DNA of 64,000 nucleotides from Dasypus novemcinctus (taxonomy: Eukaryota; Chordata; Mammalia; Cingulata; Dasypodidae), in the NCBI RefSeq assembly GCF_030445035.2, contig NW_026688628.1, positions 868,001 to 932,000 on the forward strand, given 5' to 3'. Of the stretch, positions 1 to 12,940 are shown in pieces. Every line of letters starts with the position of its first letter. The first letter of the stretch is position 1. The position numbers and the translations under genes were made by a program. The notes beneath the pieces were generated by a model. The model searched no databases, was not told the DNA's origin, and saw only the letters and a program-made list of their open reading frames with translations.

Positions 1-30
1 CCGCCACCCACCGCAGCGCGGCTAGGCTTG

Positions 31-370
31 GCTGGGCTCGGCTCCCTTGCCCGCCGCCCGCTGCGGCACAGCGCAGCTCGGCTCTCCCGCCCGCCCCCCG
101 CCGCCCGCCGCAGCTCGGCTGGGCTCGGCTCCCTTGCCCGCCACCCGCCGCAGCACAGTGAGGCTCGGCTCTCCCGCCCGCCGCCCACCGCGGCCCAGCT
201 AGGCTGGGCTCGGCTCCCTTGCCCGCCGCCCGCCGTGGCACAGCGCGGATCGGCTCTCCCGCCCGCCGCCCACTGCGGCGTGGCTCGGATCCCCCACCCG
301 CCACCCGCCGCGGCCCAGCTAGGCTACCCTGGCCACCGCCCGCCGGGGCTCGGCCCGGTGCTAGCTGCCT
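31..370. repeat. GC-rich minisatellite of about 86 bp inside the L1 5'UTR
   Basis: The phrase gctgggctcggctccc recurs at about 31, 118 and 203, giving spacings of 87 and 85 bp, with a degenerate further unit near 285. Each unit looks like two related halves of about 40-45 bp built on 'gctcggctc.c..gcccgccgccc'. The full-length L1 at 34.6-44.3 kb has no such array at the equivalent place, so this is a copy- or subfamily-specific expansion. Long ORFs here come from the absence of AT-rich stop codons. Confidence 0.75.
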
Positions 371-581
371 CGGCTCTGCCTACCCAAGGAGGGAATCCTC
401 CACACGTAGCTGGGATCTCTGTGTATATTTCACGGATGGACCCTCTCTGTTACCTTCCCTCCAAATCGATGTCTAAACACCTTGGGACCAGGAAAACTCC
501 AGAAACAGCCCAGTCCCAAGGAGTCTCAGACACCTCCCAGCCGATTCCCTCCAGGAGCTAGTAACAGGGAAGTTCACTCAG

Positions 582-592
582 CCGCCATCTTG
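582..592 (-). promoter_or_regulatory. YY1-like motif at the L1 5' end
   Basis: On the minus strand the sequence reads CAAGATGGCGG, a good match to the YY1 core AAGATGGC. It lies within about 20 bases of the inferred element start. Human L1 has a YY1 site at the same relative position, where it guides transcription start. Function here is inferred. Confidence 0.5.
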
Positions 593-600
593 CCTCCTCC

Positions 601-797
601 TGAAAATCGGTCAGTGCCCTTTTGCTAAGGATTGGGTCCACAGGGCCAAGCCTTTCCTTCCTGATCTGGTCACTGTCAGAGATGCACATGATAGAAACTT
701 CAACCTGGGGGCTTAAATGAGCGTTTCTGGGGCATTGTCAGACCAGCCCTGGCAAACTGAGACAGTGGCTAAAAGTAAAGATAGACTTCCTGTCCCA

Positions 798-841
<44 letters not shown>

Positions 842-1459
842 GGGTGTGTGTGTGTGGCAGGGAGGTTCTGCTCAGTCCAGTCTCAGGAGCCAAGGTGGAG
901 GGAGGGCCACCACTCAGGCTGTTGTCCTTTCAGTGTGAAGTCTCTGGAGCTCCTGGCCATGGGTGCTTACATGCTTCTGCCTGAAGAGTCACACATGGCT
1001 CTTTGGTCACATGCAAGCACCTAGCAGAGGAGCAGGGACAGTTACTCCTGTGGGTGGCTAGGAGTCGGGGAGAATTGGCTATTGGTGCCGTCTACCACTC
1101 AGCTGATCCTGAAGAGCCCTCTGGGGTTGGGCCTCTGGCTCCATTTCCCACCGTTGGAAAGCCCTTGCTTCTCTTACCAAGTGCCGTTTCTCAGCCAGCA
1201 GCTCTACCGGCAGGAGCAAGGTCTCCCCCAATGTCACATCTGTTTCCTATCCGCAGCCCCACCAACCTCAACAACCCTATTTCTGTGTCACCATCCACTT
1301 TGTTCACACATCAGCTATTTCATGAGAGAAAACTGATGGTAGGCAACAAGAGCCAAACCAGTATCAGGAAACACTGAATTCCAACAATACCCAAAACACA
1401 AAGGGCCAAATGGACATCAAGAGAGAAAGGTAAATGGGGTTTGCTTTGCTTTGTGTTTT
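601..1459. other. Spacer with no recognised gene
   Basis: Apart from a GT microsatellite I recognise no repeat or coding signal. ORFs of 60-124 codons overlap in several frames and show no domain, so they look like chance. The right boundary is the first copy of the TSD of the next L1 insertion. Confidence 0.5.
799..856 (+). repeat. (GT)n microsatellite
   Basis: An almost pure GT run of about 33 bp is followed by an interrupted gggtgggtg/gtgtg stretch. Likely length-polymorphic. Confidence 0.95.
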
Positions 1460-1473
1460 AAAAGCAACATCCT

Positions 1474-3030
1474 ATATATATATGTATATATATATGTATA
1501 TATGTATATATATACATATATGTATATATATGGCTGACAGGGAGCTGTACAGAACATATGTCCAGGGTGCATGGTAATGTTTGGACATACTCATAGTGAC
1601 AACAATTAACAACCACAGCAGGGTGGGTACTGGGTTCCTGGCCAGTGGTGCTCTGTCATGGTCCCTAGGGGAGCAGCAACAGTCTCCCAGGTGCAGTGGC
1701 GGGGACCGGAAGGGAGTGAGGGTTCAACAGTGAGCCCCTGACACTAATGACTATGCTTGTGAGCTGATAAGCCTAAAATAAGAACAAGGCCTAGAGCAGC
1801 ATTGTGCCTGGGAATTTCCTCCTGTCAGCCTTCATGTTACTCAAATGTGGCCAGTCTCGGAGCCAAACTCAGCATGTAAATGCAATGCCTTCCCCCCAGC
1901 ATGGGACATGACACCCGGGGATGAGCCTCCCTGGCACCAAGGGACCACTATCAACTGCCAACTGATGATGCAACTGGAAAATGACCTTATATGGAAGGTT
2001 CAATGCGGATCAGCAGAATATCCCTGTCTACATAAAATAACATGACTTTAAAACGCTGTTTGACCTAATGTAAGGGGGAAATGGAAAGGAGAAAAGAGTT
2101 TATATGGCTACAAGTCTCTAAAAAAGAGTCTGGAGGCTGTCAGAAGGATTGCCCTTATGCACAACTGAGCAGAGTCTGAGAGACAGATAAAGCAGATACA
2201 ACCCCCAGGTATTGGTTCCTTTGAGGGTTAAAGAGACCCATGGGAGTTATGGTTATAGCAGATGGGGTTAACTACCAGGTCAGATGGCCCCTCTTTGGAA
2301 CTGGTGTTTATGTGTGATGAATCTGGACTCAGATGGGATCTCTCTTCATAAGACTTTCATGCTAATGTGCTGGAGTTGCAGTTAGTGTTGGGGTTTAAGA
2401 TTTATTTAGGGGATTTGAATCTCTGGACTGACAATGTGATAGCCAGGTCCTGAGCCTCAACAGACTCTAGCACCTACAATCTGATTTATTGGACTTACCA
2501 CACTCAGCTAAGATGGAATTGAAGGACAACCACCACACCATGGAGCCTAGAGTGATTACAACTGAAAGTGGGAGGATTGCATCCAGCATCCATGTGGAAT
2601 CTGAGCCTCCTCTTGACATAGAGGTGCAATGGACACAACCAATCCAATGTCCACATAGAAAAGGTGGCATTGGATTGGGAAAAGTGGACATGGTGGCTGA
2701 TGGGTATGGGGAAAGGCAGGAAGAGATGAGAGGTGGAGGCGTCTTTGGGACATGGAGCTGCCCTGGATGGTGCTTCAGGGGCAATCACCAGACATTGTAA
2801 ATCCTCACAGGGCCCACTGGATGGAATGGGGGAGAGTATGGGCCATGATGTGGACCATTGACCATGGGGTGCAGAGGTGCCCAAAGATGTACTTACCAAA
2901 TGCAATGGATGTGTCATGATGATGGGAATGAGTGTTGCTGGGTGGGGAGAGATAGGGTGGGGGTGGTGGGGTTGAATGGGACCTCATATATATATATTTT
3001 AATGTAATATTATTACAAAGTCAATAAAAA
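1474..3030 (+). mobile_element. 5'-truncated L1 tail (3'UTR only) with 14-bp TSD
   Basis: From about 1531 onward the sequence matches the last 1.5 kb of the L1 3'UTR seen in the full-length copy (34609 upward, opposite strand). It ends in AATAAA (3023-3028) and a short poly(A). The 14-mer aaaagcaacatcct flanks it exactly at 1460-1473 and 3031-3044, the hallmark of L1-driven insertion. Bases 1474-1530 are a TA/TATG run, probably grown from the 'atatatgg' that normally precedes this point in the L1. A G-rich tract lies at about 2940-2975. Confidence 0.92.
2489..2800 (+). other. Sense ORF in L1 3'UTR, 103 codons, copy 1
   Basis: This open frame lies in the non-coding 3'UTR of the truncated L1. 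It starts MDLPHSAKMEL and ends RGNHQTL. The same frame is open with nearly the same start and end in three further copies (20975-21289, 32018-32380, and 34842-35156 on the minus strand). It has no recognisable domain, membrane segment or signal peptide. Features visible are a central acidic stretch (HVESEPPLDIEVQ), a Gly/Glu/Arg-rich region and a Cys-containing FGTWSCPGWC motif. It could be a real small protein or just a young copy of non-coding sequence; the strand opposite is also open. Confidence 0.3.
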
Positions 3031-3044
3031 AAAAGCAACATCCT

Positions 3045-4068
3045 GTGTGAAACAAGAAATCCATTGAGAAATGGTAATAATGAAATACCAATAAACCCAG
3101 AAGCTCAGTTTTGTGGTAGCATCTAAATCTGGATTGGTTTTATTAATGACATTCTGCTTAATCCATAAAGTAGTGAAAGAAAAAAAAGAGGAAAGAAGAA
3201 AAACTGATGAAACAAATCAAGGAAAAGCAGATTTTTCAGTTTGATTAGTTGTTGGAAATGGATAGCCATGTTACTAACTGAGGCTGGCTGGTGATGAATA
3301 TTATTTTCTTTATTTTTCTGTGATAAAAAAATTCATTTTGTTCTGCAGAAGTTCTGAATATGCGAAATCCCTACAAAGAAAAGCTGCCTGAGATTCTGAT
3401 AACATCCACCAACATCGCTAAGGAAGGTTATTCTGAGCTATGATAGGCTCCTGGTAACTAATCCAGGGCATGGGAGGCAGACATTGCTGCTTTCTCATCA
3501 TTCTTACTTTAAAGGGAGTTTTAAAACTGATTAGAAGGCCGAGAAATGAGCATTTTTCTGTCTTTATGCATATCATACTCTATTCTGGTTTTCTCCAGCT
3601 TAGGGAACAAAATAAATTGCCATTTGCTCTCACATTCAGTGCAGGGTGGTTGCATGTTCTGTTCTTGAGTCCGTTCTTCCCCTTTAGGATCTTCCCCTCA
3701 GAATAAGAACCCTAGGGACTTACTCAGCTCAGAAGGGTCAGAGAAAATCCAAGTCTAGCCTTTTCCATGAGTATCTTCTGTTTCCCTGTTCTCCTGCTAT
3801 TAGCGCTGCCCCCTGCTGGATGACTTGCTGCCCTATCCCCTTTGGTACCAGCCTTTCAGGTGTGAGAGAGGATGGTGCCGCCCACCTCTCCACTAGGTGT
3901 CTGGAGGCCTGGTCTATGTGTTGAAACCTGTGGCTCTTCTCCAGCCACACATGTGTTCCACTGGTGGGCTGGCCAGGTGGGAATTAAACCACAGAATGAC
4001 CAGAAGCCCAGCTTCCTTCTAAGTCCTTAATTTACTGGGCATACGGAGGTGGTGTGAGTGATGGGGAG
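3045..4068. other. Spacer with no recognised gene
   Basis: AT-rich to mixed sequence between two L1 insertions. No homology to other parts of the window was noticed and no ORF over 80 codons shows a domain. Confidence 0.45.
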
Positions 4069-4080
4069 CATGTTATCTTT
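4069..4080. repeat. TSD, left copy, of the L1/zinc-finger chimera
   Basis: The 12-mer catgttatcttt occurs here, next to the poly(T) side of the L1 3' end, and again at 9735-9746 beyond the zinc-finger copy. This places the L1 and zinc-finger segments in one insertion event. Confidence 0.7.
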
Positions 4081-7000
4081 TATTTTATTTTTTTCCAAAT
4101 TCTACTCAATTTACTCATTTTAAAAAAAAAATTACATTAAAAAAATATGAGGTCCCCATTCACCCCCACCGCCCCCACCCCACTACTCCCCCCCAAGTAA
4201 CACTCTCCCCCATAATCATGACACATCCATTGCATCTTGTGAGTACATCTCTGGGCATCACTGCACCCCATGGCCAGTGTTCCACACCATAGCCCACACT
4301 CTCCCACGTTCCATCCAGTGGGCCATGGGAAGACATAAAATGTCAGGTAATTGTCCCTGCAGCACCACCCAGGACAACTCCAAGGTCCGAAAATGTCTCC
4401 ACATCTCATCTCTTCCTACCATTCCCTGCCCCCAGCAGCCACCATGGCGACTTTTTCCACACCAATGACACATTTTCTCGATTATTAACCACAATAGTTC
4501 ATGAATAGAATATCATTAAGTCCACTCTAATCCTTACTGTATTCCCCCTCCCTGTGGACCTTGGCTTGGTTTGTCCATTCCACATCTATGTCAAGAGAGG
4601 GCTTAGATTCCACATGGATACTGGATGCAATCCTCCTGCTTTCAGTTGTAGGCACTCTAGGCTCCATGGCATGGTGGTTGATATTCTTCAACTCTGTTAG
4701 CTGAGTGGGGTAAGTTCAATAAATCAGAGTGTAGGAGCTGCAGTCTGTTGAGGCTCAGGGCCTGGCTATCATTTTGTCAGTCCAGATATTCAAATCCCCT
4801 AGATGTATCTTAAACCCCAGAACCAACTACAATTCCAGTAAAGTAGCATGAAAGGCGTGTGAAAAGAGATCCCATCTGAGTCCAGCTCTATCACACAGAA
4901 ACACCAGCTCCAAAGAAGGGCCAACTAACATAGCAGTGAACCCCATCTGCAATGATCATAGAACTTGTGGGTGTCTTTAGCCTTCAAAAGAACGAATACC
5001 TGGGGTTGTATCTACTTTGTCTGTCTCTGAGACTCTGCTCAGGTGTGCATAAGGGCAATCCTTCTGACAACCTCCAGACTTTTTTTTAGAGACTCATAGC
5101 CATATGAACTCATTTGTCCTTTCCATTTCCCCCTTACTTTAGGTCAAACAGCATTTTTAGCTCCTGTTATTATATGTAGACAGGGATATTCTGCTGGTCC
5201 ACGTTGAACCTTTAATTCAAGGTCATTTTCTAGTTATGTCATCAGCTGGTACTTGGTAGTGATCCCTCAGTGCCAGGGAGGCTCATCCCTGCGTGTCATG
5301 TTCCACACTGGGGGGAAGGCAGTGCATTCACATGCTGAGTTTGGCTTCGAGACTGGCCACATTTGAGTAACACGGAGGCTGTCAGGAGGGAACTCTTAGG
5401 CACAGTGCTGCTCTAGGCCTTGCTCTTATTTCAGGTGTATAGGCCCACAAGCATAGTCATTAGTATCAGGGGCTCACTGTTGGACCCTCATTCTTTCCTG
5501 GTCCTTACCATTGCACTTGGGAGACTGCCGCTGCTCCCGTAGGGACCAAGATAGAGCCCCCCCCCCCAGGCCAGGAACGCAGTACCCCCCCAGCTGTTGT
5601 CTTTAATTATTTCCACTATGAGTATATCCAAACATTTCCATGCACCCTGGACACATGCCCTGTATAAAACTCCCTGTCAACCATATATCGCCTGTCAATA
5701 ACATCCCATACCAGTATTCCTCTGTTGCCATTGTTGAACCACTCTCTGATCCAAAACTTCCTGAAAAGTGAAGCCTAGTATAATGTCACATTCCCTTAAT
5801 AGTAAAATGGAATATAGCAATGAGTTTAAAAGTTAGATATAGAATATATGTTGATTTGGAAAAATTCTACATCCTATCTTTTTCTTTTCTTTTTGGCTAA
5901 TTATTGAGCTTCTCTTCACAAGAGCCTTAGATCACAGTAATTAATCAATACAATATACAGTACTCCCACATATCCATTATAAAACCTTTTCCCTTCCACA
6001 GCAATAATCTTTTAACTTATTCATGTCATATTTACTGAAACTGATGTACAGATATTGAGACAATAGCTTTCAAACAAGGTAACATTTGTGTTTACATTGT
6101 GGTTTATACTTTAGGCTATACAGTTTTCTAATTTTTTTAGTTATCCTATGTTTTACATTATGGTTTACATTATTAGTCTGTCGTCCCCTATATGTTTTTG
6201 GTGAAATATTGCATGTTTTATATCCATCCTTGTGAACTCTTGTGAAACACTTCTTTTGCCCTCACATTTACTTTGGTTCCATCTATTCAATATCTATTTG
6301 CCCCTCCCCTTGTGCCCCACAGTGATAGTCAATCTTTATTTCTTAAGGAGCCATGTTCAGAGATACTTGCAACAGTGTTGAGGGCTTGACTTGCTCAACT
6401 GCCCTAATGCCCTGGGAGCCACCCTTTCTCTTGAGAGATACAGTTCCCTCTATTTGATGGCATTAGTCCTCCCCAGGATGTGGGTCTAACTTCACTCTCA
6501 TTATATGGGTTTCTACCCAATGGTATAAGCCACTCTGGCAAAATGAGCATTCATATATTCCCTAGGAGTCTGTCCTGTGTCATATTATCCCCTTTGAGTA
6601 TCTTAAACAGGTAATTTTCCTAATTCTATTTGAAAAGGTTTTCTCAGCATTTTACTTTCAACCAACACCTGACAATCTCCTATATTTGTATGTTGCCCCT
6701 CCCTCTCCCCAATTTCTTGGGCAATATTACCCATCTGCCCATCCCTAGCCCCCCTCAAACCCGCAAACCCCACCCAAATGTAACCTATGCCCCCATTTTA
6801 TCTCTTCCTTGTGCACATACTTACCACCAGCTTATCATAGATTTCGCCCATGTAGATGTCAGCTTACATCCTTCCTCTACACCCCAATTTCCTGTGAGCC
6901 TATCTTCCAGTCTCTAGCTCTCTGAGGCAACTTGCTTATTTCATATCATTGAGGTCATGTAGTATTTGTCCTTCAATGCCTGGGTTGCTTCACTCAACAT

Positions 7001-8390
7001 AAGGTTCTCAAGATTCATCCATGTTATCATGTGTGTTTGTAGTGTATTTGTTCTTACAGCCGAGTAGTATTCCATTGTATGTATATACCACATTTTACTC
7101 ATCCACTCATCGTTGATGGGCATTTGGGTTGATTCCAACTTTTGGCAATAGTGAACAATGCTGCTATGAACATTGGTGTGCATATATCGGTTTGTGTCCT
7201 TGTTTTCAGGTCTGATGGTATATATCCAGCAGTGGTATTGCTGATTCATATGGCAAATCTATGGTTAGTTTTTTGAGAAACTGCCAAACTGTCCTCCAGA
7301 ATGGTTGGATCCTTCTGCATTCCTACCAGCAGTAGATGAGTGTTCCCATTTCTTCACATCCTCTCCAGCATTTGTATTCTTGTTTTTTTTTCATAGCTGC
7401 CAATCATATGGGAGTGAGAAGGTATCTCACTGTAGTTTTGATTAGCATTTCCCTGATAGCTAAAGATTTGGAGCATTTTTCCATGTGCTTTTTAGCCGTT
7501 TGTATTTCTTCTTTGGAGAAGTGTCTGTTTAAATCTTTTTCCCATTTTTTAAATGGGTTGCTTATCTTTTTATTTTCAAGATATAGGAGTTCTTTATATA
7601 TGCAAGTTATAAGTCTCTTATCGGATTAATGGTGGCCAAATATTTTCTCCCATTGTGTAGGTTCCCTTTTTACTTTCTTGACAAAGTCCTATGAGGTGCT
7701 GAAGGCTTTAATTTTGAGGAAGTCCCATTTATCTATTGGTTCTTTTGCCTCTCGTGCTTTTGGTGTGATGTTCATGAAGCCATTTCCTAGTACAAGGTTT
7801 GTAGATGTTTCCCTACACTGCTTTCCAAGGTCTTTATGTTCTTGGCTCTTATATTTAGGTCTTTGATCCATCTTGAGTTGATCTTTGTATAAGGTGTGAG
7901 ATGGTAATCCTCTTTCATTCTTCTACATATGGATATCCATTTCTAGAGGCACCATTTGTTGAATAGGCCATTCTCTCCCAGTTGAGAGGGTTTGTTGGCT
8001 TTATTGAATATTATATGGCTATATATATGAGGTTCTATATCAGAACTTTCAATTCAATTCCATTGGTCTGTGTGTCTCTCCTTATGCCAATACCATGCTG
8101 TTTTCACTACTGTTGCTTTGTAGTATGTTTTGAAGTCAGGTAGTGTGATTCTTCCAATTTCCTTTTTCTTTTACAGTATGTCTTTGGCTATTCTGGGCCT
8201 CTTTTCTTTCCAAACAAATTTCATAGTTAGTTTTTCTAGTTTCTTAAAGAAGGCTGTGTTGGTTTTTATTGGGATTGCATTGAATGTGTAGATCAGTTTT
8301 GGTAGGATAGACATCTTAATAATATTTAGTCTTCCTATCCATGAATAGGGAATATTCTTCCATTTATTTACGTCTTCTTTGATTTCCTTG
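4081..8390 (-). mobile_element. L1 3' half (ORF2 remnant and 3'UTR), 3' part of a chimeric retrocopy
   Basis: The L1 3' terminus is at about 4081-4150 on the plus strand (T-rich, then the reverse complement of the L1 end). The sequence then tracks the full-length L1 at 34.6-38.9 kb without rearrangement: 3'UTR to about 6900, then the C-terminal part of ORF2. ORF2 remnants include the SAVRTNTLQTH tail (near 6941-7249, minus strand). The L1 stops abruptly at 8390, inside ORF2, and directly joins zinc-finger coding sequence. A truncated ORF2 with stops cannot give an active enzyme. Confidence 0.88.
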
Positions 8391-9734
<1,344 letters not shown>

Positions 9735-9746
9735 CATGTTATCTTT
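9735..9746. repeat. TSD, right copy, of the L1/zinc-finger chimera
   Basis: The sequence catgttatcttt is identical to 4069-4080. It marks the 5' end of the zinc-finger cDNA. Confidence 0.7.
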
Positions 9747-10108
9747 CTTTCTTGCCAGCTGTCCTCAAGTGGGCTGGGCAGTAACTCTGAACCTCTGGAT
9801 TCCAGAACTTTCCCTGACAGGAGACCAAGTTCCTCCTTTGGAGAATTGACCTTCCATCATCCCAGGAGAGTGTGTGGGACACTTGGGCTTCCTTGGGTTC
9901 CTGAAGGGCCTTCTGGTCTGGGGGTTTGCCTACAAAGTTTCCTTCAAGGGGACATAACACTGTCAGCTAGAGGAGACTCTCAGCCAATCAACATCCTACG
10001 TTATGTATGTTAAGGATAATATGATCTCTCCATGGTGTAATGCATTTTTCAAAATGTTGGATTTTATTTGATTTAATTCAAATATCTTCAATTTTTTTAT
10101 AGTGTAGC
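9747..10108. other. Spacer with no recognised gene
   Basis: A 73-codon minus-strand ORF (9739-9960) crosses the TSD and has no family resemblance, so it is not taken as a gene. No repeat recognised. Confidence 0.4.
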
Positions 10109-10766
10109 CATATGATATTGTTTATGAATTCCAAACATAGATATTGGATTATGTTTGTAAACTGATCTCTTCCTCTGGGCATAATAGATTGTATTAATTT
10201 CAGAGGTTTCACTTTTACTTTATTAAATTATGATCAGGGGTTCGAATGGCCCATATCAGTGGGACATTGATTCTTCCCCCCCTTTGATGGGCAGGGACTC
10301 ACCGAGAAAAAGACATGGCAAAGGAAGTAGTTGGAGTTTTGATGCTGGAACCTGGGGAAGTAAACACACAGGAGAGAACACAGAGGAATAGAGATGGCTC
10401 CATAGACATGGCAGAGGCCTGGGAAGAGAAAGAACCTGATGGTCTACAGCTGACCTTGTGGAGACACCAGAGCAGCCAAGCCCATAAAGAAACAAGCCCC
10501 AGACACAGAGACAAGCCTTATGCCAGCCAACAGCTGAGACCAGAAGAAGCTGGAACCATGGAGTCTGAAGAAGAAGGCTGAATCCTCACAGAGACCAGCA
10601 GCCATCTTGCTCCAACATGTGGCAACAGACTTTGATGAGGGAAGTAACTTACATTTTATGGCCTTGTGACTATAAGCTTCTACCCAAAATAAATCCCCTT
10701 TGTAAATGCCAAAAGATTTCTGGTACTTTGCATCAGTACCCCTTTTGTTGACTAATACATATAGTC
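10109..10766 (+). mobile_element. LTR-like interspersed repeat (unclassified, MaLR-like end)
   Basis: The first 120 bp resemble a second copy at 53443-53690 (shared blocks: tttatgaattccaa, gattatgtttgtaaactg, tcttcctctg/gttcctctg). The 3' part has AATAAA near 10689 and ends '...gttgactaataca', like the end of MaLR-type LTRs. I see no gag or pol. LTR status is inferred from these end features; a non-autonomous DNA element is the alternative. The 88-codon ORF inside has no domain. Confidence 0.4.
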
Positions 10767-11847
10767 AAAGTGGTTGATATTTTCTTTGTGATTTCTCCCT
10801 ATTGCTTTGATGATTAGAAGGCCCTTAGAGATGTTTTTTCACTTACCTTTTAAAATCCATCCAGAATTTTCTTTTGTCTACAATGAAGTGGGAAGATACA
10901 AGTTTATTTTTAACCCAAAGAGCTATCCAGTTTTCACAGTATCAAACACTGAAAGCTTTATCACTGGCCATGGTTTGGACTTCTTGCTAACCTCGGAGTG
11001 TAGGAGCCATACTAGAGGTGATGCTTTCTGCAGAAGTGAAGGCCACAGTGGACCCACACCAGAAGTGGACAAGCTTGAAGGCAGCAGTGGGAGGAAGCTG
11101 AAATATGGTGGGTTTGTTCTGGCCAGCGGTGGTGTGGGAGCAGGAGCCCTGAGCCCATGCTGGGAGGTTTTCTGTCCTCCCCATCCTGTAAAGTGACTTG
11201 GAGCACAGGCACACCAGGATTTCCAGCAGCTGTGAGACAAGTTCCTTCAGTATGGCACCCCTGGTATTCTCAAGAACTTTAAGACAGTACTAAGGATTGC
11301 CTTGTTGGCCTTAGCAGGGTGACTGTGGACAACAACCAGGCTGACTTACCTTCACACCTCTCCCAGAATGACCAGGTGTCTTGCACAAGATGGAAGATGT
11401 GTGAAGGGTTTGTAGAGGATCAATTGAAGCTGCTTTCACCCAGTCTGTGTTCCTGGAGTCAGTGAGCATGGGGGTTACTGGATTTTCCAACATACTCTGC
11501 ATAAGTGCTGCATTATTTTAACTGTACTTTCTACCTTGTGCCTTGCAGTTGGTAGAAATGCTTCCTAGTGTTACTACCCAGAGGAAAAAAGTAATGCAAA
11601 AACAAACTTAGGCAACCTGGCATTAGGTTTGAGACCTGATACTTCCCAAATCCAGCAAGAACAAGTGTCTGAGTTCACTGTCGGGAGGATCTAAGCAGCC
11701 AGAGTGATATACATGGCTAACCAGGGGAGGATTAAAGAACAGCCAGCATTTGCATTTCTTCATCTTTTATTAAATAATGAGGGACATGTACTATCCTTTT
11801 AAGCACAAGCTGGGGTGAACAAATGGTGATATTAAAGGATGATAGCT
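10767..11847. other. Spacer; possible unrecognised old pseudogene, no supported gene
   Basis: The stretch 10985-11540 is less AT-rich and has an exon-like texture. The longest plus-strand frame (10807-11196, 129 codons) matches nothing I recognise and the opposite strand is also open. I see no splice-site pairs or TSD, and cannot support a gene. Confidence 0.35.
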
Positions 11848-11858
11848 GGTGGGTGGGG

Positions 11859-11867
11859 CAAGATGAC
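11859..11867 (+). promoter_or_regulatory. YY1-like motif at L1 5' end
   Basis: CAAGATGAC lies about 12 bases from the inferred element start, matching the position of CAAGATGGTG in the copy at 58285. One base has drifted from the AAGATGG core. Confidence 0.4.
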
Positions 11868-12863
11868 ATCTGAGTGAATGCACTTCATAATTGCTCCCAC
11901 AAAAGAGCAGCTGAGTAGGGTTGGAATCTTGCTGCAGTGGGCTGTTTTGGGGACTTGCAAGGCAGGAGGTGTTTGGACATCGATTTGGAGAGACAGAAAT
12001 TATGCTCGCTAAGGTAGAATTGTAGGTTTGTAGCACTGAGGTCGGAAGTTGTGGAGAGGTGGGATTCTTCCCCCTAAGGCGTTCCCTGGACTGTCAGTAG
12101 TGTGGTGGCATTCCCAAGCCCTGTGTTCCCCAGAAGCATGGTCGCCAGGTTTGTGACCCCTAAGCCACCACAGCCCACATTCCACAGACCCACAGACCCC
12201 AAGTCTGCAATATGCCAGACTTCCCATTCCCAAATCCAGGGCTCCCTGTGGTGAGGGAATACACTAGCCCTTCAGTTTTGAACTGACTCTGTAAGTTGGA
12301 GGGTTTGAGTGGGAGGTGCAGAGGAGAAAAATGAGTGTGGTTTTAATTTTCAGGTCCTGCCCCCCCTTTTACTTTGAGCTTGGAGGAGCATACCAGCTGG
12401 CTTGGGGAAAGCTGGGGAAGAAAGGAGAGACAAATCTGCTGAGAAAGCCCAATTTACCTAAAAGTACTGGCATAGGAAACTTGGTCTGGAAGAAGGTGGA
12501 GTCAGAAAATCAAATAGCCCTCCTATAACACACCTAAGGGACATGGACTGTAAGATGTGTTTTGAAAACTTCCATTAGCATATTTGGGTTTCCTGGTGAG
12601 GTGTGGGCACTCTGTCTTTGGAAATTAAGACATTTTGTTTTCTCTGGTGATTTGTTTAACCAAGGACCCTCTTGAATCTCCTACTGGACACCTCAAACAG
12701 CTTCACTGCTGCCCTGGGAGAGGGAGAAGTGAGAAAGGGAGAAAGGGGGAAGGTCAGAATCCTAAGCATTTTATTTAAATGCAGAAAGGATTCCTTGCTT
12801 GAAACTTTGGTCTTTTTTATTGGTTTGTTTTCTCATTTTTTCCTTCCTCTTTATACCCCCACA

Positions 12864-12940
12864 GCCCTTTCTTCCTCCTCCTCCTCCTCCTCCTCCTTCT
12901 CCCCTTCCTCCTCCTCCTTGTCTTCTTCTTCCTCATTTTC
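12864..12940 (+). repeat. Polypyrimidine (TCC/CTC)n tract in L1 5'UTR
   Basis: Runs of tcctcctcc and cttcttcttcc form a nearly pure C/T strand. This explains the 100-120-codon Ser- and Pro-rich ORFs around 12672-13110, which are not genes. A T-rich pyrimidine tract sits at the equivalent place in the L1 at 59330-59450. Confidence 0.85.

Larger units (their letters stand above)
1..600 (-). mobile_element. L1 5' end (5'UTR), running off the left edge
   Basis: Bases about 365-600 match, in order and orientation, the 5'-terminal part of the full-length L1 that ends at 44344. Shared blocks are the 'ctctgcc.acccaaggaggga' stretch, the 'ctctctgttaccttcc' block and the terminal 'gccatcttgcctc'. This is therefore the 5'UTR of a minus-strand L1 whose ORFs lie beyond base 1. 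It is very GC- and CpG-rich, unlike the AT-rich flanks. The 5' boundary at about 600 is set by comparison with the other copy; the TSD partner is outside the window. Confidence 0.75.

Noticed and set aside
717..1024. Cys/Val-repeat ORFs
   Set aside because: They come from the GT microsatellite at 799-856.
3353..3440. Exon-like stretch after 'tttgttctgcag' (frame VLNMRNPYKEKLPEIL...)
   Set aside because: It has an acceptor-like start but a stop soon after, no donor and no recognised protein. Not supportable as an exon.
10807..11196. 129-codon ORF, possible host gene or pseudogene
   Set aside because: No recognised family, both strands open, no splice or poly(A) context. Left as spacer.
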